Shown here: one piece after another, positions 39,301 to 53,200 of the stretch
How positions within the stretch are numbered: position 1 is the first letter of the stretch
Layout: each line of letters starts with the position of its first letter
DNA from: Vanilla planifolia
Taxonomy: Eukaryota; Streptophyta; Magnoliopsida; Asparagales; Orchidaceae
Length of the DNA stretch: 64,000 bases
Direction: 5' to 3'
Assembly: GCA_023846275.1 (NCBI GenBank)
Contig: JAIUJO010000297.1
Location: 459,001 to 523,000, forward strand
Position numbers and translations under genes: made by a program
The notes under the pieces: generated by a model
The model's input: the letters and a program-made list of their open reading frames with translations, nothing else
Databases searched by the model: none
Told to the model about the DNA's origin: nothing

Positions 39301-42300
39301 CCTAGCCTTACCTAGCTCTACTCTGCTCTATCTTAGCCTAGCCTAGCTTAGGCAACCCTAACCTAGCTTAGCTCTACTCTGCACTACTTTGCTTTGCTCT
39401 TCTCTATTTTACCCTACTCTACTCTACTCAACTCTGCTCTGTTTTGCTCTACTCTACTCTATTCTACTTTAGACTTCTCTAAACTCCTATACTCTACTTT
39501 GCTCTACCCTGCTCATCTCTACTCTACTCTACTCAGCTCTATAATACTATGCTCTACTCAACCATACTCTACTCTACTCTTGTTTAGCATAGTTTAGCCT
39601 AACCTAGTCTATAGCCTAGCCTATCCAAGCTCTATTTTAGTTTATTCTACTCTACTCAACTCTACTCTCCTTTATACTACTCTAACCTAGCCTAGCCTAA
39701 CCTTACTCTGATCTACTCTACTTTACTCTACTTTGGTCTACTCTACTCTACTCTACTCTAATCAACTCTACTCTAGCCTAGCCTATCCTAGCCTAACCTA
39801 GCCTAGCTCTACTCTATTCTACTCTACTTGACTCTCTCCTAGATTAACCTAGCCTAGCCTAACCTAGCTTAGCATAACCTAGCTATGCTCTTCTATACTC
39901 TGCTCTGCTCCACTATGCTCTATGCTACTCTATGCTACTTTACTTTACTCTACTTCGCTCTACTCTATTTTCGAAGCTTGCTTAACCTAGCCAAGCTTAG
40001 CTTCGCTTAGCTTTGCCTAGCCTCACTTAACATAGCTCTACTTTGCTCTACTTTACTATAGTCTATTCTACTTTACTCTACCTTACTCTACTCTACCTAT
40101 CCTAACCTAGCCTAACCTTGGTTACCTTGGATAGCTTTGACTAACAAGGCTTTACTCCAGTCTACTTTACTTTAATCTACTCTAGCTAGCCTTGCTAAGC
40201 CTAGCCTAGCCTAAGCTAGCTCTACTATACTCCATTCTACTCTATTATGCTCTATTCTTCTCTTATATGCTCAACTCTACCCTGGTCTTCACTATTATAC
40301 TTAGTACTCTAGTCTTGCCTAGCCTAGCTTAGCCTAACCTCGCTTTACTCTACTCTACTCTACTCCAACCTTACCTAGCTTAGCCTTGCCTACCTTAGCT
40401 TAGGTTAGCCTAACCTAGCTCTTCTCTACTCAACTCAACTCTACTTTACTCTATTCTACTCTTCTCTACTCTACTCTACTCTAGTCTTCTCTATTCTTCT
40501 CTACTCTACTCTACTCTAACCTAGTTTAACCTAGCCTTGCCTAGCCCAGCCTGACCAAGCTCTACTCTACTCTACTCTACTCTACTTTAACCTAGCATTG
40601 CTCTGCATTACTCTACTCTGCTCTACCCTTTTCTGCTTTACTCTGCTTTGCTCTCCTCTACTCTATAGTGTTGTACTCTATTCTTCTATGCTCTACTCAG
40701 CTCTTCTTCTCTTTAATGTACTTTACTAAAACTTAGCCTAGTTTAGCCTATCCTAACCAAGCTCTACTCAACTAAACTCTATTCTACTCCACTCGACTCA
40801 TGCCTAGCCTAACCTAACTTAGGGTAACCAAGCCTAGCTTAACCTAGCTCTACTCTTCTCTACTCTACTCTACTCTACTCTACTTTGCTCTACTACTCTA
40901 CTATACTCTACTCTGCTCTAAGCTAAATTAGCCAATCCTAACCAGAGTCTAACATAACGTAACTTAGGTCTACAATACTTTATTCAACTTAACTCTTTTT
41001 AACTGTACTCTACTCCATTATACTCTACTCTACTCTACTCTACTCTAACCTAGTCTAACCATGCATCGCATAGCCTAACTTTGCTCTAATCTACTCTATG
41101 CTACTCTGTTTGGCTCTACTCATCTCTACTCTGCTCTACTCTACTCTATTATTCTCTACTCTACTCTAATCTTCTCTACTCTACTCTGCTCTACTCCACT
41201 CTAGTCTACTGTAGCATAGCCTTGTTTAGTTGAATCGATCTATGCTTTACTCTACTATAGCCTAGCCTAGCTAAGCCAATGCTAGCAAAGCCAAGCCTTG
41301 CCTAGCTTTACTCTATTGCACTTTACTCTATTCTATGCTACTCTACTCCACTCTCTTCTACTCTACTCTACTTTACCCAAGCCTAACTTTACTCTATTCT
41401 ACTCTACTTTACTCTATTACACTCTATTATAACTTATCTTAGCCTTGTCTAGCTAACCTTGCCTAGCCCATACTAGCCTAACCTAACTCTGCTATGCTCT
41501 ACTCTTCTCTACCCTACTCTGCTCTGCTCAACTTTTCTTTCCTCTACTCTACTATACTTTGCCCTATCTTACTCTAGCCTACTCTCCAACTCTACTCTAC
41601 TCTACTCTTCTCTACTCTAATCTACTCTACTCTTGCTTAGCCTAGCCTAGCTTATCCCATCTTTACTCTATTATACTCTAATATATGTTAATATACTCTA
41701 CTATAATCTACTCGACTCTACTCTACTCTACTTTACTCTAACCTTGCCTAGCCTAACCTAACTCTACTCTACCCTACTCTACCTTGTTGTAGTCTAGCCT
41801 AGCCTAACCTAGCTGTACTTTATTCTTCTCTACTCTGCTCTACTCTATTATGCTTTACTCTTCTATACTCTGTTTTACTCTACTCTAGCCTAGCCTAGCC
41901 TAACCTGACCTAGCTCTACTCTACTCTGCTCTAACCCAACCTAACTTAGCCTTACCTAGCCAAACCTAACCTAGCTTGAATGTACTCTGCTCTACTCTAC
42001 TCAACTACATTGTACTCTATTCTACTATACACTACTCTACTATATATTATTCTAACCTATTCTAGTCTACTTTGCTCTATTTTACTCTACTTTTATCTAG
42101 CCTAGCCTAGCCAAGTACTACTCTACTCTACTCCACCATACCCTACTCTACTACATTCTTCTTTACACTTCTTTGCTTAATAATACTTTAACCTAGCCTT
42201 TACTCAACTCTACTATAATCTTCTTCACTCTACTCTACTCCAACCTAGCATAACCTTGTCTAACCTAACTTTACTCTACTCTACTCTACTGAAACTCTAC

Positions 42301-43100
42301 TCCACTTTACTCAAGCCTAGTCATGCCTACCTTAGCCTAGCCTAGCCTAGCCAACCTTACCACAACCTAATCGAGATCTAGTCTACTCTACACAAATCTA
42401 GTCCATTCTGCTCTACTCTAACCTAGCCTAGCCTAATCTTGCTCTACTAGACTATACTATACTCTACTATACTCTACTCTACTTTAGCCTAAGTTGGCCT
42501 AGCATTGCCTTGCCTAACCTAGCACAACTCTACTCTACTCGGCATTGCCCTTCTCTACTCTGCTTTGCTCTGCTCTCTATGATTTTCTCTATTCTACTTT
42601 ATTCTGCTCCATTCTCTATTATTCTTTGCTCAACTCTACTCATCTTTTCTCGCTTCTTCTCGCCTCTTCTCTCCTCTACTCTACACTTCTCTCCCCTCTT
42701 CTCCACTGCATTACTCTACTCAACCCCACTCTATTGTACTGTACTCTAATCCATTGTACTTTATTCTACTCTACTCTACTATACTCTACTCCACTCTACT
42801 CTAGCTTACCTTAGCCTAGCCTAGCCTAGAATAATCTAGCTTTACTCCACTCTACTATACTCAACTCTACTTTACTCTATCCTACTCTAGTCAAGCCTAG
42901 CCTTGCCTAGCCTAACCTAGCTCTACTCTACTCTACTCTACTTTATACTACTAAACTATACATTACCCTACTCTATCCTCACCTAGCCTAACCTAGCTTA
43001 GTATAGCCTAACATAGCTCAGCTCTACTCTACTTTGCTCTACTTTACTCCTTACTACTCTACTCTATTCTATTATATTCTATTCTAATCTTTTCATCTAC

Positions 43101-43130
43101 TTTGCTCTACTTTGCTCTACTTTGCTCTCC
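43101..43130 (+). repeat. Three copies of a 10-bp unit TTTGCTCTAC
   Basis: Three adjacent copies of a CTTTG-CTCTA pair of units, the last differing at one base (TTTGCTCTCC). Confidence 0.85.
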
Positions 43131-43140
43131 TCTGCTTTCT

Positions 43141-43180
43141 TCTACTCCACTATTTTTTGCTCTACTCTACTATTTTTTGC
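43141..43180 (+). repeat. 20-bp tandem duplication with TATTTTTTGC
   Basis: Two adjacent copies of TCTACTCYACTATTTTTTGC differ at one base. They lie just after a triple 10-bp repeat. Confidence 0.9.
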
Positions 43181-44123
43181 TCTACTCTACTCTACTCCAC
43201 TGAACTACACTCTACTCTAATATAATCTACTCTACTCTACTAAACTCTTCTTCACTTTTGTCTACTCTATTCTACTCTAATCTAGCCTAGCTTAACCTAA
43301 CCAAGCTCTACCCTACTCTACTATACTCTTCTCAGCTTTAGCTTAGCCTAGCTTAACCAAGCTCTACTCTATTCTACTATTTTCTACTCTTCTCTGCTCT
43401 ACTCTCCTCTACTCAACTCCACGCTGCTCTGCTTAGCTCTACTCTGCTTTGTTCTTCTCTGTTCTGCTCTACTCTACTATACTCTAATCTACTTTACTCT
43501 ACTCTAGCCTAGCCTAGCCAAACCTAACATTGATCTAATCTACTCTACTCTACTCCACTCTAGCCTAACCTAACCTAGACTAACCCAGCCAAGCCTAGCC
43601 AAACTTAGCTTTTCTCTACTCTACTAATGTACTCTACTTTGCTCTACTCTCTTTTACTCTGCTCTAATCTACACTTCTCTACTTTAACCGAGCCTGAACT
43701 AGCCTAGCCTAACCTAACCTAGCTTTACTCTACTCTACTCTACTCTATTCTACTCTACTCTACTCTACTATAGCTTTCTTAACCTAGCTTAGCCCAGCCC
43801 AACCAGCCTAACCTAGTTATTCTCTACTCTACTCTACCATACTCTACTCTACACTACTCAACTCTACTCTGCTCTACCCTACTCCACTCAACTCTACTCT
43901 ACTCTACTCTTACGTAGCTTAACCTCACCTAACTTAGCCTAACTTAGCTATACTCTGCTCTGCTTATCTTTGCTCAGCTCAACTCTTCTTTGCTCTAACT
44001 TATTCTTCTCTACTTTGCTCTACTCCTCGATTCTACTCTACTCAACACTTCTCTACCCTACCCTAGCCTAACCTAGCCAAATCGAGCTCTACTCTACTCT
44101 GTTCTACAACACTCTAATCTACT

Positions 44124-44222
44124 CTAGCCTATCCTAGCCTCGCCTAGCCTAGCCTAGCCTAGTGTAGCCTAGCCTTACCTAGCTAGCCGAGCTAGCCTTG
44201 CCAAGGCTAGCATAACCTAGAT
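44124..44222 (+). repeat. Long B-block of CCTAG units
   Basis: Roughly 100 bp of GCCTA-type units with variants (GTGTA, GCCTT, GCTAG). It ends in ACCTAGATCTAC at the return to A-units and holds the palindrome at 44,191-44,211. Confidence 0.85.
44191..44211. repeat. 21-bp inverted repeat (cruciform candidate)
   Basis: Arm GCTAGCCTTG, a single central C, then arm CAAGGCTAGC. The 10-bp arms are exact reverse complements. It arises inside a B-block whose units already carry the CTAG palindrome, so chance formation is plausible. Confidence 0.8.
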
Positions 44223-47200
44223 CTACTTATTTCCACTCTACTCTACTCTTCTCTGCTATACGATACTCTACTCAACACTGCTCTACTCGACTCTACCTAG
44301 CTGTACTCTATCCTATCCTAGTGTAATCTAAACTAGCTCTACTCTACTCTACTCAACTCGACTCTAGCCTAGCATAACCAAGCCTAACCAAACCTTGCTC
44401 TACTCTGCACTACTTTGCTCTGCTCAGCTCTACTCTACTCTACTCTACTCTATGCTACACTAGCTAGCCTATCTTAGCTTAACCTATCCTAGCTTAGCCT
44501 AGCCTAGCTTAACCTCACTTTATTGTACTCTACTCTACTCTACAACACTCTACTCTACTCTTCTCTACCATGCTACCCTACTCTACACTACTCTACTCTA
44601 ACTTAGCCTAACCTCACCTTGCTTAGCTTAACCTAACTCTATTCTACTCTACTCTACTCAACTTTACTACTCTGCTCTGCTCTTCTTTGCTCTACTCTAT
44701 TCTTCTCTACTTTGCTCTGTTCTAATCTACTCTACTCTACTTTAGCCTTGCCTAGCCATGCCAATCTTAGCCTAATCGAGCTCTACTCTACCCTACTCTA
44801 CTCTACTTCAGCATAGCTTAGCCTTGCCTAGTATAACCTAGCTCTACTCTACTCTACTCCACTATACTCCACTCTGCTCTACTCTACTCTATTTTTCTCT
44901 ATTATGCTCTAGCCTAGCCTAGCCTAACCTAGCTTTACTCTAGCCTACTCTGATCTACTTTGCTCCACTCTAGCATAGCCAAGCCTACCCTTGCCTAACC
45001 TCGCTCTACTCTACTCTACTCTATTGTAATATATTATACTTTATTCTACACTTCTCTACTATACTCCAACCTAGCATAGCCTAGACTAATTGAACCTACC
45101 TCTACCTTACTCTACTATACTCTAATCTAGCATAGCTTAGCATAGCCTAGCCTAGCTCAGCCTCGTCTAGCATAACTTAACTCTAATTAACTTTGTTTTG
45201 CTGTGCTCCACTCTACTCTACACTACTCAACTCCATTTCGCTTTTCTTTACTCTCCTATGCTTTGCTCTACTCTGCTGTGCTCTCTTTTTCTCTACTCTA
45301 CTTTACTCTACTATACTTTAGCAAAGCCTTTCCTAACCTAACCTAGCTCTACTCTACTCCACTCTACTCTAGCCTAGTCGAACAAAGCTTGGCCTAGCTT
45401 AGCCATACCAGGCCTAGATTAACCTAGCTCTACTCTCCTCTACCCTACTCTACTCTATTCTTCTCTACTCTACTCTATTCTACTCTACTCTACTCTAGTC
45501 TTTTCTACTCTACTTTACTCAACTTAACCCTAACCTATCCATGCCCAGCCTAGCCTAGCATAGCTTAGGCTAACCAAGCTCTACTCTATTCTACTCTACT
45601 CTACTCCTCTCAACTCTACTCTGCTCCATTATGCTCTGCTCTACTTTGCTCTTCTCTACTCTACTCTACTCTAACCTAGCTTAACCACACCTAACTAAGC
45701 CTAAATTAGCTCTACTCTACTCTTTCTACTCTGCTCTTCTCTAACCTATTCTTATCTGCTCTACTCTGTTTTACTCTACTCTACTTTACTGTAGCCAAGC
45801 ATAGCCATGATTAACCTAGCTTAATCAAGCTTTACTCTACTCCACTCTACTCTACTATACTATACTATATTTTACTCTACTCATCTTTAACCTAGCCTAG
45901 CCTAGCTTAGCCAAAATAAGCCTAAAATAGTTTTACTCTACTCTACTCTAGTCTACTCTACTCTGTCCTGCTATACTCTGCTCTGCTCTGGTCTACTTTT
46001 CTCTTTTCTACTATGCTCTAGTCTACTCTACTTTACTCTTCAATGCTTAGCTCAACTGTACTCTACACTTCTCTTGCCTAGCCTAGCCTATCTTAATTTT
46101 ACTGAGCTATACTCTACTCAACTCTAACTTAGCCTAGCCTAGCTTACCCTAACCAAGCCTAACCTAGCTCTACTCTACTCTACTCTAACCTAACCTAGCT
46201 TAGCCTTACCTATCTCTACCCTACTCTACTCGACTTCAGCCTAGCCTAACCTAATTTTTATTACTCTGCTCAGTTCTACTCTGCTCTGTTCTTCTTTGCC
46301 TTACTTTTCTTTACTCTACTTTGCTCTACTCTTCTCTACTCTATCTACTCTATTGTACTATAGCCTAGCTTAGCTTAGTCTAACCTAGCTCTAAGCTACA
46401 CTACTCTACTTTACTATACTCTTTGCCTAACCTAGCTCTTCTCTACTCTTCTCTAGTCCACTCTGCTCTACTATGTTTGCTCTAATCTACTTTACTCTTC
46501 TCTTCTCTACTCTTCTCCGCTCTATTATGCTCTGCTTTGCTCATCTCTGCTCTACTCTATTCCTCTCTATGCTACTCTACTCTACTCTACTCAGCTATTC
46601 TCTACTCTATTTTACTCTGCTCTACTCTACTCTAGTCTCACTAACATTGCTTAATCATGCTCTACCCTACTCTACTCAACTCTACTCTGCTCTACTATAC
46701 TCTACTCTTGCCTAGCCTAGCCTAACATACCTTAGCCTAACTTAGCCTAGCCTAGCTTAACCTTACTCTACTCTAGTCTAATCTACACTACTTTACTCTT
46801 CTCTACTTTGCTCAACTCTCCTCTCCTCTACTTTACTCTATTCTACTCTTCTCTACTCTGCTATGCTCTATTATGCTCTACTCTACACTACTCAGCTCTT
46901 CTCTAATCCACTCTACTCTAGTGTAGCCTAGCATTGCTTAATCAAGCTCTACTACACTGTACTCTACTCTACTCTTATCGAGCCTAACCTAGCCTACCTT
47001 AGCTTAGCCTAACCTAATATAGCCTAGGCTAACCTTGCTCTACTCTACTCTAACATTTCTTTGCCTAGCCTTGCCTAACCATGTTATACTCTACTCTACT
47101 CTACTCGAGTCTAGCCTAGCCTTGCTTTGCCTAACATAACTTAACTCTACTTTGCTCTTCTTTTCTCTACTCTACTCAACTCTACTATTCTATGCTCTAC

Positions 47201-50200
47201 TATGCTCTACTTTATTGTGCTCTAGCTTAGCAAAGCCTAACCTATCATTACTTTACCGTACTCAACTCTACTCTATACTATAGCATAACCTAGCTTAACC
47301 CTCCTTAGCCTATCTTAACCTAGCCCAGGCTATCCTAACCTAGCTCAACTCTACTCTACTCTACACCACTCTACCCTTCTCTACTCTACTCTACTCTATC
47401 CTAGCCTAGCCTATCATAACTTAACCTAGCTCTAATTTATTGTAGTCTAGCCTTGCTTAGCCTACCCTAGCCTCACCTAGTCTAGCTCTACTTTATTTTA
47501 CTCTACTTTGCTCTGCTCAGCTCTAGTCTACTTTAATATATTCTTTTCTACATTACTCTACTCTATAGTACTTTACTTTACTCTACTCTGCTCTAACCTA
47601 GTCTCGCTTAGCATAGCCTGACCTAGCTCTACTCTACTCAACTCGAGCCTCACCTAGCCTAGCCTAGCCTAATCTAACCTAGTTCTACTCTAATTTGCTC
47701 TACTATACTTTGCTCTACTCTGCTCTACTATATTCTTCTCTACTTTTCTCTGCTTTACTATTCTCTACTCTACCCTACATTGCTATACTCTACTCAACTC
47801 TTGCATATCCTCACCTCGCCTTTCTTAACTTAGCTCTATTTTACTCTGCCCTACTCTACTATACTCTTCTCTTCTCTACTCTACTTTACTCTAAATTACT
47901 TTAGCTAGCCTAGCCTTCCTTAGCTTATCCTTTCCTAACCTAGCCTAGCCCATCCTAGCTCTACTCTACTATACTATACTCTACTCTACATTACACTACT
48001 CTACTCCACTTTATACCTAGCCTAGCTAAGCCTTGCATAATTTAGCCTACTCTGCTATGCTCTATTCTACTTTTGCTCTACACTGATCTGCTCTATTCTA
48101 TACTAATTTTCTCTTCTTTACTCTGCCCTTCTCACCTCTTCTCTGCTCTGCTCTATTATACTCTTCTCTTCTCTACTCTGCTCTACTCTACTTTACTCTA
48201 CCTTAGCCTAGTTTAGCACAGCATAGACTAGCCTAGCCAAACTTATCTCTACTCTACTCTATACTACTTTACTCTACTCTACTCTACTTTAGCCTAGCCT
48301 ACCCAAACCTAGCTTTACTTTACTCTACTCAAACTTAGCCTAGCCTAGCAAAACATAATTCTACTCTACTCTACTTTACTCTACTCTACTCTGCTCTACT
48401 CTACACTTCTCTACTCTACTCTACTCTTCTCTGCTTTGCTATAACCTAGCCTAACCTAACTCTACTCTACTTTACCTAGCTCAACTCACCTCTGCTCTAC
48501 TTAATTAAGCTCAACTCTATTATACTTTGTTATGCTCTACTCTATTCTACTCTTCTTTGCTCTACTCTACTATGCTCTGCTTTGTTCTACTCTTCTCTGC
48601 TGTACTCTACTCTACTCTACTATATTCTATAGTACTCTGTTTAACACTAGCCTAATTTAGCCTAAGCTTACTGAGCCTAATCTAACATAGCACTACTCTA
48701 CTCAATGCAAATCTACACTACTCTACCCTACTCTACTACACTCTACTCAAGCCTAGCAAAGCCTAACCTAGCCTACCCTAGCCTAGTCTAGCCTAACTTA
48801 GCTCTACTCTGCTCCAATATACTCTACGCTAATCTACTCTAACTTTGCCTAGCATAGCCTCGTATAACATAGATCTACTCAACTCTACTCTACTCTACTT
48901 TGCCTAACCTAGCCTAACCAAGCTCTACTTGGCTCTACTCTACTCCACTCTATTCTTCTCTAATCTACTCTACTTTATTATACTTTATTCTACTATAAAC
49001 TACTCTATTGTACTCTATCTTAGCCTAGCCTAACCTAGCTCTACTCTTCTCTATCCTACTCTACTCTACTCTTTTCTATTCTACTCAAGCCTAGCCTAGC
49101 TTATTCTTTCCTAGCTTAGCCTAGCTTAGCCTATCCTTTCTGTACCCTACTCTACTATACTCTGACCTAACCTAGCCTTACCTAGCTTAACCAAGCTCTA
49201 CTCTACTCTGCTCTACTAGATTTTGCTATGTTCTATCATGCTCTACTCTACTCTTTTTTGCTCTACTTTACTCAACTTTGCCCTACTTTGCTTAGCTCTA
49301 CTCTGCTCTACTCTACTATGCTGAGCTTTGCTTTGCTTTGCTTAGCTCTGCTCTACTCTACTTTACTTTACTCTACTCTACTCTGCCTTAGCCTAGTTTA
49401 ACCTAGCCTTACTTAGCTCTACTCTACTCTACTCTATTCTACTCTACAATACCCTAGCCATGCCTTACCTAGCCTAGCCTACTCTAGCCTGGCCTAGCCT
49501 AACCTAACTTTACTTTACTCTAATATGTTATATTCAACTCTACTCTACTCAAACTTGGCCTAGCTTAACCTTGCCTAATTTAGCTCTACTCTATATTATT
49601 CTTACCTAGCCTAGCCTAGCCTAACCTAGCTCTACTCTGCACTGCTCTAGCCTACTTTGCTCTGCTCTCCTCTACTTTACTCCGCTTTGCTCTACTCTGC
49701 TTTGCTTTACTCTACTCTACTCTAGCCTAACCTAACCAAGCTCTACTCTACTATACCCTACTCTACTCTGCTTTGCTCTACTCTACTTTACTCTACTATA
49801 TTCCACTCTACTCTATTTTAGTCTAGCTTAGCCTAGCCTAAGCTAGTCCTACTACACTCTACACTTACCTAGCCTACCCTACCCTAGCTTAGCCTAGCCT
49901 AACCAAGCCTTGCCCAACCTAGCTCTGCTCTACCCTACTCTACTCTAGTCTACTCTACTCTATGCTACTCAACTACACTCTACCCTACTCAATTCTACTC
50001 TACTCTAATCTACTATAACCTAGCCTAGCTTAACCGAGCTCTACTTTACTCTTCTTTACTCTACTATACTCTACTCTACCCTAGCCTAGCCTAACCTTGC
50101 ATAGCCTTGACTAGCCTAACATTGCTCTGCCCTACTCTCATTTGCTTTGCTAGACTTTTCTTTGCTCTGCTCTGCTCTACTCTACTATGCTCTGCTCTAA

Positions 50201-53200
50201 TCTTCTCTACTTCATCCTGCTCTGCTTTACTCTACTCTACTCTACTCTACTCTACTTTAACCTAGCCCAACCTCCCCTAGCCTAACTTAACCTAGCTCTA
50301 CTCTACTTTACTAGACTCTACTTTACTCAACTCTATTATATACTACTCTACTCTACTCTAGCATAGCCTAGCTACCCCTAACCTAGCTCTACTCTAATAT
50401 ACTACACTCTACTATACTACACTATACACTACTCTACTCTTCTTTACTCGGCTCTACTATACTCTACTCTACTATACTTTGACCTAGCCTAGCCTAATAT
50501 TGGATCACTTAGCACTACTTTGCTCTACTATACTATGCTCTGCTTTGCTATACTCTACTCTTCTCTACTCTGCTCTACTCTACTCTGATATGCTCTGCTC
50601 TACTTTACTCTGCTATATTCTACTCTGCTTTACTCAACACTACTCTGCTCTAGCCTTATTTAACCTCTCCTCGCCCAGCCTAACCTTGCTCTACTCTAAT
50701 CTACTTTGCACAACACTAATCTACTTTACTCTTCCTTACATTACATTGCTCTGCTTTGTTCTTCTAAATGGCTCTACTTTACTCTGCTTTGCTCTACTCT
50801 ACTCCTCTCCTTTGCTCTACTCTACTCTATTCTTTTCTACTCTACTCTACTCTAGTTTACTCTGCTCTTCTCTCCTCTGCTCTACTCTACTCCATTCTCT
50901 CTACCCTACTCCACTCCACTCTAATCTACTCTATTCTAGACTAGCCTAGCCTGACCTAGCTTTATTCTACTCTACTCAACTCTAGCCTAGCCTTTCTCAA
51001 TCGAGCCTACCCAGGCCTAACCTAGCTTAACCTAACTCTAATCTACTTTACTTAACTTTACTTTACTCTACTTTACTCTACTCTAATCAACTCCAGCCTA
51101 GCCTAGCCCAGCTTAGCTAGCCTAACCTTGCTTTGCACTACTATGCTCAGCTCTACTATGCTCTACTCTATTATGCTCTTCATTACTCTTCTCCACTTTA
51201 CTCTGCCCTACTCTATTTTTCTCTACTCTACTCTGCTTTATACTCTAGCCTAGGCTAACTTAGCTTAACCTATCCTAACTCTACTCTTCTCTACTCTACA
51301 TTAGCCTAGCCTAGACTATCCTATCATAGCCTGACCTAACATAGCCTAGTATAGCCTAGCCTAACTTAGCTCTACTCTAATCTACTTTACTTTGCTTTAC
51401 TCAACTAAGCTTTGCTCTACTCCACTTTAACATAGCCTAGCCAAGCCCAACCTAACCTAGCTTAGCTTGACTTAGCTCAACTCTTCTAAGCTTAACTCTA
51501 CTCTGCTCTACTCTGCTTTACTCTACTATGCTCAACTCTAATCTACTATACTCTTTTCTACTTCAGTCTGCTCTACTCTACTCTACTCTAGTCTACTCAA
51601 CACTACTCTAGCCTAGCCAAGTTTAGCCTAACCAAGCTCTAATCTACTCTATGGTACTCTACTCTAGCCTGGCTTAGCTTTATCTAACTTAGCTCTGCTC
51701 TACTCTGCTATGCTATGTTATGCTCTGCTCTACTTAGCTCTACCTTGTTATGATCTTCTCTACTCTACTCTACTCTACTCTAATCTACTCTATTTTACTC
51801 TATCCTAGCCAAGCCTAACTTTGCTCTACTCTACTCTACTCTATACTACTCTACTCCACTCTACTCTACTCTAGCCTATCCTAGCCAAGCCTACTCAAGC
51901 CTAGCCTAGATTAGCCTAGCCTAGGCTAACCTAACTCCACTCTACTTTAGTGTACTATACTATACTCTACTCTACTCTAGCTTAGCTAGCCCACCCTAAT
52001 GTAACCTAGCCTAACCTAGCACTTCTCTACTCTACTCTACTCAACTTTAGTGAAGCCTACCCTTGATTAGCCTAGCATAACCTAACCTACCTCTGCTCTA
52101 CTCTACTCTGCTTCTCTCTGCTCTCCTCTACTCTGCACTACTCTCCTCTATTTTGCCTCACTATGCATTGCTCCACTCTACTCTTCTACTCTACTCTGCT
52201 CTACTTTTCTTTGCTCTATCCTACTCTGCTCTCCTCTCCTTTATTCTACTCTACTCTACTCTTCTCTATTTTACTCTACTCTATTATACTCTATTCTACT
52301 CCACTCTACTCTACTCTACTCTACTCTACTCTAGAATACTCCACTCTACTCAACTCTACTAAAGCCTAGCCTAGCCTAATCTAGTTCTATTTTACCCTAC
52401 TCTACTCTGCTCTAGCCTATCCTAGTAAAGCCTTTCCTTGCCTAGCCTATCTTAACCTAGCTTTACTATACTATACTATGCTATACCCTACTCTACTCCA
52501 CTCTATATTAACATAGCCTTACTTAGTCTAAAAAAGCTCTATTCTACTCTACTCTAGCCTAACCTTGCCTCGACCAACCTAACCACTCCAAGCCTAGATT
52601 GGCTTAACCAAACCTTGCTCTACTCTGCTATACACTGCTTCATTATGCTCTGCTCTATTCTATTCTTCTCTACTCCACTCTACTTTGCTCTGTTCTACTC
52701 TACTCTACTATACTCTTCTCTACTCTAATCTTTACTCTAGATTAGCCTAACTTAGCTCTATTTCACTTTACTCTACTCTACTCTACTTTAGCCTAGCCTA
52801 GAATACCCTAACCTAGCTTAGCCTTACCTAACATAGCTCTACTCTACTCTAATCTACTCTACTCTACTCTACTCCACTCTACTCCACTCCAACTTAGCTT
52901 AGGCTAGCCTTGCCTAACCTATGTTAGCCTAAACTAGCCTAACCTAACTTAGCTCTACTCTACTCTGCTTTGCTCTACTCTACTCTAGTCTACTCTACTC
53001 CACTCTACTATACTCTGCTTTATTATACTTTTTCTGCTCTACTCTACTCTACTCTACTCTAGCCTAGTCTAGCTTTGCCTAGCTTAGCCTTCCCTAGCTT
53101 AGCTCTACTCTACATCTCTACTCTACTCTACTCTACTCTACTATGGCCTAGCCTAGCCTACCTTAATATAGACTAGCCTAACCTAGTTTAGTACAACCAA

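Noticed and set aside
50500-50949. 149-codon + strand open frame and some 30 similar shorter ones (for example 2,559-2,780, 22,625-22,891, 34,596-34,889, 57,614-58,000) as genes
   Set aside because: All encode LYSTL-type low-complexity peptides that follow directly from CTCTA units. They occur only on the stop-free strand, often in two overlapping frames at once, have no non-repeat domain and end at B-block TAG/TAA stops.
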